64,000 nucleotides of DNA from Falsiroseomonas selenitidurans (lineage in GTDB: Bacteria; Pseudomonadota; Alphaproteobacteria; Acetobacterales; Acetobacteraceae). The stretch spans positions 124,001 through 188,000 of the forward strand of contig NZ_JAAVNE010000003.1 in the NCBI RefSeq assembly GCF_012103215.1, in the 5' to 3' direction. Of the stretch, positions 58,044-64,000 are shown in pieces. The position numbers were made by a program, and so were the translations under genes. The first letter of the stretch is position 1. Each line of letters opens with the position of its first letter. Under the pieces are notes generated by a model that saw only the letters and a program-made list of their open reading frames with translations, did not search any database and was not told where the DNA came from.

Positions 58044-58796
58044 ATGGCCCGGAAGCCGCACTTCTCCGAAGCACCGGTCGCGCTCGACGGGCTGTTCCCC
58101 CCGCCGGCGACGGAGGCCGGGCCGCCGCCGGGCCATCTCGGCCACCGCGCCCGCATGCGGACCCGCCTGCTGACCGCCGGCCCGGACAGCCTGCTGGACC
58201 ACGAGATGCTGGAGATGCTGCTGTTCCAGGCCCTGCCGCGCCGCGACACCAAGCCCATCGCCCGCGCCCTGCTCGCCCGCTTCGGCAGTTTTGCGAATGC
58301 CATCGCCGCCCCGGCGCGCGACCTGACCGCCGTGGAGGGCATGGGGGAGGCCGGCGCCGCCGCGCTGAAGACCGTGCATGGCGCGGCCCTGCGGATGATG
58401 CGGGCGGAGATCCGTGACCAGCCCGTGCTGAACAACTGGGACCGGCTGATCGCCTACCTCTCCGCCGCCCTGGCGCGCGAGCCCATCGAGCAGTTCCGCC
58501 TGCTGTTCCTGGACAGCAAGAACCGCCTGATCGCCGACGAGGCCCAGGCCCGCGGCACCGTGAACCACACCCCCGTCTACCCGCGGGAGGTGGTGAAGCG
58601 GGCGCTGGAACTGCAGGCAACCGCCCTGATCCTGGTGCACAACCACCCCTCGGGGGATCCCACCCCCTCCCGCGCCGATATCGAGATGACGCGGGAGGTG
58701 AAGGCCGCCGCCGCCATGCTGGGGATCGCGGTGCACGACCACCTGATCGTCGGCAATGGCCGCCACCTGTCCTTCCGCCGCGAAGGCCTGCTGTGA
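58044..58796 (+). CDS. radC: RadC-family JAB/MPN domain protein
   Basis: A 250-residue protein with a helix-hairpin-helix region (about 85-108) and an MPN/JAMM domain. The metal motif is complete: H199, H201 and D212 in LVHNHPSGDPTPSRAD. RadC proteins were named for DNA repair, but their true role is unresolved. GAGGGGG is seven bases before ATG 58044, which supports this start over one 45 bases upstream. Confidence 0.92.
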   Translation: MARKPHFSEAPVALDGLFPPPATEAGPPPGHLGHRARMRTRLLTAGPDSLLDHEMLEMLLFQALPRRDTKPIARALLARFGSFANAIAAPARDLTAVEGMGEAGAAALKTVHGAALRMMRAEIRDQPVLNNWDRLIAYLSAALAREPIEQFRLLFLDSKNRLIADEAQARGTVNHTPVYPREVVKRALELQATALILVHNHPSGDPTPSRADIEMTREVKAAAAMLGIAVHDHLIVGNGRHLSFRREGLL

Positions 58797-58867
58797 AACC
58801 CGGCGCAACCCGCCGGGGTCGGCGGCGATTGACCCGGCCGCCCGGGGTTGGGCATGCTGTGTCCCGC

Positions 58868-59707
58868 ATGCAACGAAACCTCGCGCTGATCCCAGCCCTC
58901 CTGCTCGGCCTGCTCGCGGGCGGTGACGCGCTCGGCCAGGGCAAGCCACCGCCGAGCAATGTGCCGGAGGCAAGGAGCGGCTTCCCGCCCCTGCCCACCA
59001 GCAAGCCGCCGGCGCTGGCCCCCGGGCAGCAGGCCGGGCCCGCCGGCAAGCCGGGCGCGCCGCAGGGCGGCGGCACCGGGCGCATGGTGTCCTCCGGCAC
59101 AGGCTTCGTGGTGGCCCCGGGCCGGGCGCTGACCAATGCGCATGTGGTGGAACGCTGCCAGGCCGTGCGGGTGCGCACCGCCGCCGGCACGGATGTGGCC
59201 GCCCGCGTGCTGCGCGCCGATCGCGGCCGGGACCTCGCCCTGCTGGAAGTGCCGGCGGAGGCCGGCCCGCCGCTCGCCTTCCGCCGCCAGATGAACATCC
59301 GCCGGGGCGAGGGCGTGGTGACCTACGGCTTCCCGCTGGCCGGCATGCTCTCCTCCGGCCCCACGCTGACCACCGGAGAGGTCTCGGCGCTGGCCGGCCT
59401 GGCCGACGACCAGCGGCAGTTCCAGATCAGCGCGCCGGTGCAGCCGGGCAATTCCGGCGGGCCGCTGCTGGATCTCGGCGGCAATGTGGTGGGCGTCATC
59501 GTCTCCAAGCTCAACGCCGCCCGCGTCGCCCAGCGCACCGGCGACATCCCGCAGAACGTGAACTTCGCGGTGAAGGGGAACGAGGCGCTGGACTTCCTGC
59601 GCGAAGCCGGCGTGACCCCCACCCTGAGGGACACCCCGCCCCGCACCGCCGCGGAGGTGGGGGAGACCGCCCACAACTCCGTGCTGTTCATGCGCTGCAT
59701 GGGGTAG
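58868..59707 (+). CDS. exported trypsin-like serine protease
   Basis: A 279-residue secreted protease of the DegP/trypsin-2 type. A signal peptide (about 1-23), a Pro/Gly-rich linker (25-70) and a chymotrypsin-like domain with triad H92 (TNAHVVE), D122 (GRDLALLEV) and S196 (PGNSGGPL) are visible. No PDZ domain is present, unlike DegP or DegQ. A role in periplasmic protein quality control is possible; the substrate is unknown. Confidence 0.85.
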   Translation: MQRNLALIPALLLGLLAGGDALGQGKPPPSNVPEARSGFPPLPTSKPPALAPGQQAGPAGKPGAPQGGGTGRMVSSGTGFVVAPGRALTNAHVVERCQAVRVRTAAGTDVAARVLRADRGRDLALLEVPAEAGPPLAFRRQMNIRRGEGVVTYGFPLAGMLSSGPTLTTGEVSALAGLADDQRQFQISAPVQPGNSGGPLLDLGGNVVGVIVSKLNAARVAQRTGDIPQNVNFAVKGNEALDFLREAGVTPTLRDTPPRTAAEVGETAHNSVLFMRCMG

Positions 59708-59714
59708 GAGCGGG

Positions 59715-60932
59715 TCAGCCCCGCCGCAGCGCCACCGCCACCACCGCGGCGAACAGCACGGAACCCACCCACCAGGGCTGCCAGACGCCGAAGGATAACT
59801 GCCCGGTCACCACCGCGGACACCGCCATGCCGAAGATGGCGGGCGACCCGGAGGCGGCCAGCAGCGCTGCCGCCCCCAGCGCCGCCGCCAGCAGCGCCCC
59901 CGCCACGCCCAACTCCAGCCAGATCTGCAGGCTCGCATTGTGCGTGTGCAGCGGCAGCCGCCGCGCCGCCTCCACCCCGAACCACTGCCGCGCCGCCGGC
60001 GAGTTCAACCCGAACCGCGCCAGATCCTCGGCCGGGAACCGGGCGCTGCCGCCCGGGATGGCGCGGGCGGATTCCATGCCCCAGCCCAGCAGCGGCCGCT
60101 CCGCAATCCGGTCCACGACGAAATCCCAGATCAGCACCCGATGCGCCGCCGAACGCGGCAGGGGCTCCAGCGGCGGGGCCAGGGAGAGACCCAGCGCGAA
60201 GACCATCGGCGCCGTCACCACGAAGCCGGCCAGCAACGCCGCCGCCAGGCGCGGCACCAGCCGCGGCAGCAGCATCGCCCCGGCAGCGGCCAGCACGCCC
60301 GCCAGCGCCGCCAGCCGCGCGGATTCCGCCGGCAGCCAGGCCGCCACCGCGAGCCCGGCCAGCAGCAGCGCCCCCCGCCAGGCCCAGCCCAGCGGCACCG
60401 CGAAGGCCAGCGGCAACAGCAGCGCCAGCAGCGAGACCGCGGGCTTCAGCCCGAAGCCGATGAAGGGCATGTCCGCCGGAAAGCCGCGCACCATCAGCCG
60501 CAGCCAATTGCCGCTGGCATGGTCCACCGCCGCCACCACGATGCCCGCCGCCAGCCCGCCGGCCAGGGCCAGCCCCACCTGCCGCGACGCCGGCGCCGCC
60601 GCCACCGCCCGCGCCGCCATCAGGGCCAGGCCCAGCAGCACCGCCAGCCCGCCGATGGTCTGCGCCGCGCGCAGCTTCTCCGGCGACCACAGGACCGCCA
60701 CGCCGCACCAGCCCAGCAGCGCCACCGCCAGCCATCCCGCCAGCCCTGGCCGCGGCCAGGGCCAGGCCCCCGTCACCCGCCGATGCGCCAGCACCGACAG
60801 CGCCAGGGCGAGCGTCACCGCCACCGCCATCGCCCGGAACTGCGCCACCGCCAGCACCGGCCCCACCGCCAGCAGCCCGGCGATCGGCGTCAGCGGGCTG
60901 CGATGCCAGGGCAGGGTCACCAGCGCCGTCAC
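59715..60932 (-). CDS. O-antigen ligase family (Wzy_C) membrane protein
   Basis: A 405-residue polytopic membrane protein with about ten to twelve TM helices and one large periplasmic loop. In that loop GWGMESARAIPGG and LHTHNASLQIWLELG match the Wzy_C/WaaL motifs, with the conserved His needed for ligation of O-antigen to lipid A core. A polymerase of similar fold (Wzy) is the alternative. It is translationally coupled to the upstream glycosyltransferase (ATGA at 60929-60932), so both act in surface polysaccharide assembly. Confidence 0.85.
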   Translation of the reverse strand: MTALVTLPWHRSPLTPIAGLLAVGPVLAVAQFRAMAVAVTLALALSVLAHRRVTGAWPWPRPGLAGWLAVALLGWCGVAVLWSPEKLRAAQTIGGLAVLLGLALMAARAVAAAPASRQVGLALAGGLAAGIVVAAVDHASGNWLRLMVRGFPADMPFIGFGLKPAVSLLALLLPLAFAVPLGWAWRGALLLAGLAVAAWLPAESARLAALAGVLAAAGAMLLPRLVPRLAAALLAGFVVTAPMVFALGLSLAPPLEPLPRSAAHRVLIWDFVVDRIAERPLLGWGMESARAIPGGSARFPAEDLARFGLNSPAARQWFGVEAARRLPLHTHNASLQIWLELGVAGALLAAALGAAALLAASGSPAIFGMAVSAVVTGQLSFGVWQPWWVGSVLFAAVVAVALRRG

Positions 60933-61708
60933 CTGCGCCCCCCATGCCGCTCCGGCTCCAGCCGCGCCTTCAGGTAGGACAGCAGCGGAAAGGCCGCGGT
61001 GCAGAAGGCCAGCAGCACGCCCCAGGCGCCCTCCCGGTACCCCTTCCGCGACACATAGGATTTGAACGCCCGCGAGACGAAGCGCCGCAGATTACCCGCC
61101 AGGGACCCGATATCCCCGCTCTCCAGCAGATCCGCCGCCTTGGCCGAGGAGTATTTGTCCAGGCGCCGCAGCATGTCCGACACGTCGCGATCCACCAGAT
61201 GCACCAGCGCACCCTGCTCGATCCGCGGCCCCTGCCGGCCCACCCAGTCCAGCCCCGGATGCACCCGCTGCGCCCGCCACCGCTTCGCCCCCCGCCGGAA
61301 CAGGCGCGGCACGGAGGTGGTGCCGAAACTGCCGGCCCAGCCATGCCGGAGCAGCCGGTCCCCCACGTAGTTGTCCACCATCACCTGGTGCCAGGCGAAC
61401 CCCGACTCGCCGATCACCCGCCGCACAGCCAGCGCCAGATCCGGGCTCACCCGCTCATCCGCATCGACCTCCAGCACCCAATCCCCGGTGCAGGCGGCAA
61501 TGCCGGCATTGCGGCGCTCCCCCTCCAACGCCCAAGCCCCCTCCAACACCACAGCCCCCACCGCCCGCGCCAGCGCCGCCGACCCATCCGTGGTGCGGTC
61601 CAACACCACCACCACCTCATCCGCAAACGCCACGGACGCCAGGCAATCCGGCAACCGCGCCTCCTCATTCCGTGCCACGATCAACGCGGACAAGCTCGGT
61701 CGGGACAT
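60929..61708 (-). CDS. glycosyltransferase family 2 protein (WaaE/KdtX-like)
   Basis: A 259-residue GT-A glycosyltransferase. It has LSALIVARNEEARLPDCLAS at the N-terminus, the nucleotide-sugar DxD site in VLEVDADERVS, and the YSSAKAADLLESG segment typical of LPS core beta-glycosyltransferases of the WaaE/KdtX type. It should add a sugar to lipopolysaccharide at the inner membrane. ATG 61708 begins the first strand. The 5' third of the gene uses an excess of G-ending codons. Confidence 0.87.
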   Translation of the reverse strand: MSRPSLSALIVARNEEARLPDCLASVAFADEVVVVLDRTTDGSAALARAVGAVVLEGAWALEGERRNAGIAACTGDWVLEVDADERVSPDLALAVRRVIGESGFAWHQVMVDNYVGDRLLRHGWAGSFGTTSVPRLFRRGAKRWRAQRVHPGLDWVGRQGPRIEQGALVHLVDRDVSDMLRRLDKYSSAKAADLLESGDIGSLAGNLRRFVSRAFKSYVSRKGYREGAWGVLLAFCTAAFPLLSYLKARLEPERHGGRR

Positions 61709-61746
61709 CGGGTGGGCCTCAGAGGCTGGGGTGGCGCGCAGGAATT

Positions 61747-61933
61747 GCAGGGAGGGCGATGCCCTCCCTGCACCGTCCCGCCAAAGGGCGGCGGCCCTTT
61801 GGAAACCCATGAGACTTGAGCGGGAGAGGAGGGGGCCGGCGGAACCGCTGGTTCAGCGGTCGCCCAGGCCCCCTCTCTCCTGCTCACGGGTCCTCGCGGT
61901 CCAGGGGGTGCAGGGGGACAGCGTCCCCCTGCA
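61747..61933. repeat. cluster of palindromes in the 61709-61957 spacer
   Basis: Four hairpins follow one another. (1) 11-base arms at 61747-61757 and 61761-61771. (2) Nine-base arms at 61781-61789 and 61794-61802. (3) Long imperfect arms at 61818-61837 and 61867-61885 with a perfect inner stem at 61844-61850 and 61854-61860. (4) 11-base arms at 61909-61919 and 61923-61933. No coding frame is present. The pattern resembles compound REP/BIME-like elements and may also end ppdK transcription. Confidence 0.7.
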
Positions 61934-61957
61934 GGCCACCCGCGAGCACCCAGCCCC

Positions 61958-64000
<2,043 letters not shown>

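Overview
The window looks like chromosomal DNA of a very GC-rich alphaproteobacterium, most likely Acetobacteraceae (Roseomonas-like). The basis is protein style and gene order: HDAC-like/xseB/ispA/dxs/tlyA, ispG/hisS/prfA/prmC/DUF4167, lysC facing ubiG, DUF1178/grxC/comF, and a NDUFAF5-type methyltransferase. Genes are densely packed, with many ATGA, GTGA and TGATG overlaps. I found no rRNA, tRNA, CRISPR array, transposase or integrase. Both ends cut a gene: a carbamoylase/hydantoinase-type hydrolase at the left and pyruvate phosphate dikinase at the right.

Layout. 2-5503: hydrolase plus pyrE, an acyl-CoA ligase divergent from an enoyl-CoA hydratase and SDR pair, and a TTC38-like repeat protein. 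5560-13704: two paralogous oligopeptide-type binding proteins around a CocE-type hydrolase, then a convergent operon of flavoprotein, HCCA-isomerase-like protein and M19 dipeptidase-like protein. 13789-17887: FGGY sugar kinase with a CUT2-type sugar ABC transporter. 18034-21777: a 50-residue protein, a glycine-zipper lipoprotein, PhoD phosphatase and a hydroxyisobutyrate-type dehydrogenase.

21778-25458 is a compositional island (22 of 60 bases are G/C in 22081-22140, against 48 of 60 in 25981-26040). It holds one overlapping three-gene operon on the minus strand: a protein with a degenerate restriction-endonuclease-like core, a small winged-helix-like middle protein, and a Rad50-like ATPase with a CxxC hook. 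It resembles the ABC-three-component (ABC-3C) conflict systems and is the best candidate for a little-described defence system here.

25459-34772: DinB, a ROK kinase, a TusA-like protein, an HDAC-like deacetylase, xseB-ispA-dxs (isoprenoid precursor supply), an enolase-superfamily enzyme, tlyA and a lytic transglycosylase. 34851-41300: a chemoreceptor with a C-terminal PilZ domain, clpB, a MOSC protein and a DUF4167 protein. 41553-50499: translation (prmC, prfA, hisS), a luciferase-like oxidoreductase, ispG, a RodZ-like protein, a nitronate monooxygenase-like protein and lysC. 50623-57982: ubiG, sulfotransferase, DUF1178, grxC, comF, a four-domain rhodanese protein, a methyltransferase, map and a small membrane protein. 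58044-64000: radC, a secreted serine protease, O-antigen-ligase and glycosyltransferase genes, a hairpin-rich spacer and ppdK.

Metabolic themes are isoprenoid synthesis by the DXP/MEP route (dxs, ispG, ispA) feeding ubiquinone (ubiG), catabolism of imported peptides, sugars and acids, and envelope polysaccharide assembly. Functions are inferred from sequence motifs read by eye; no database search was run.
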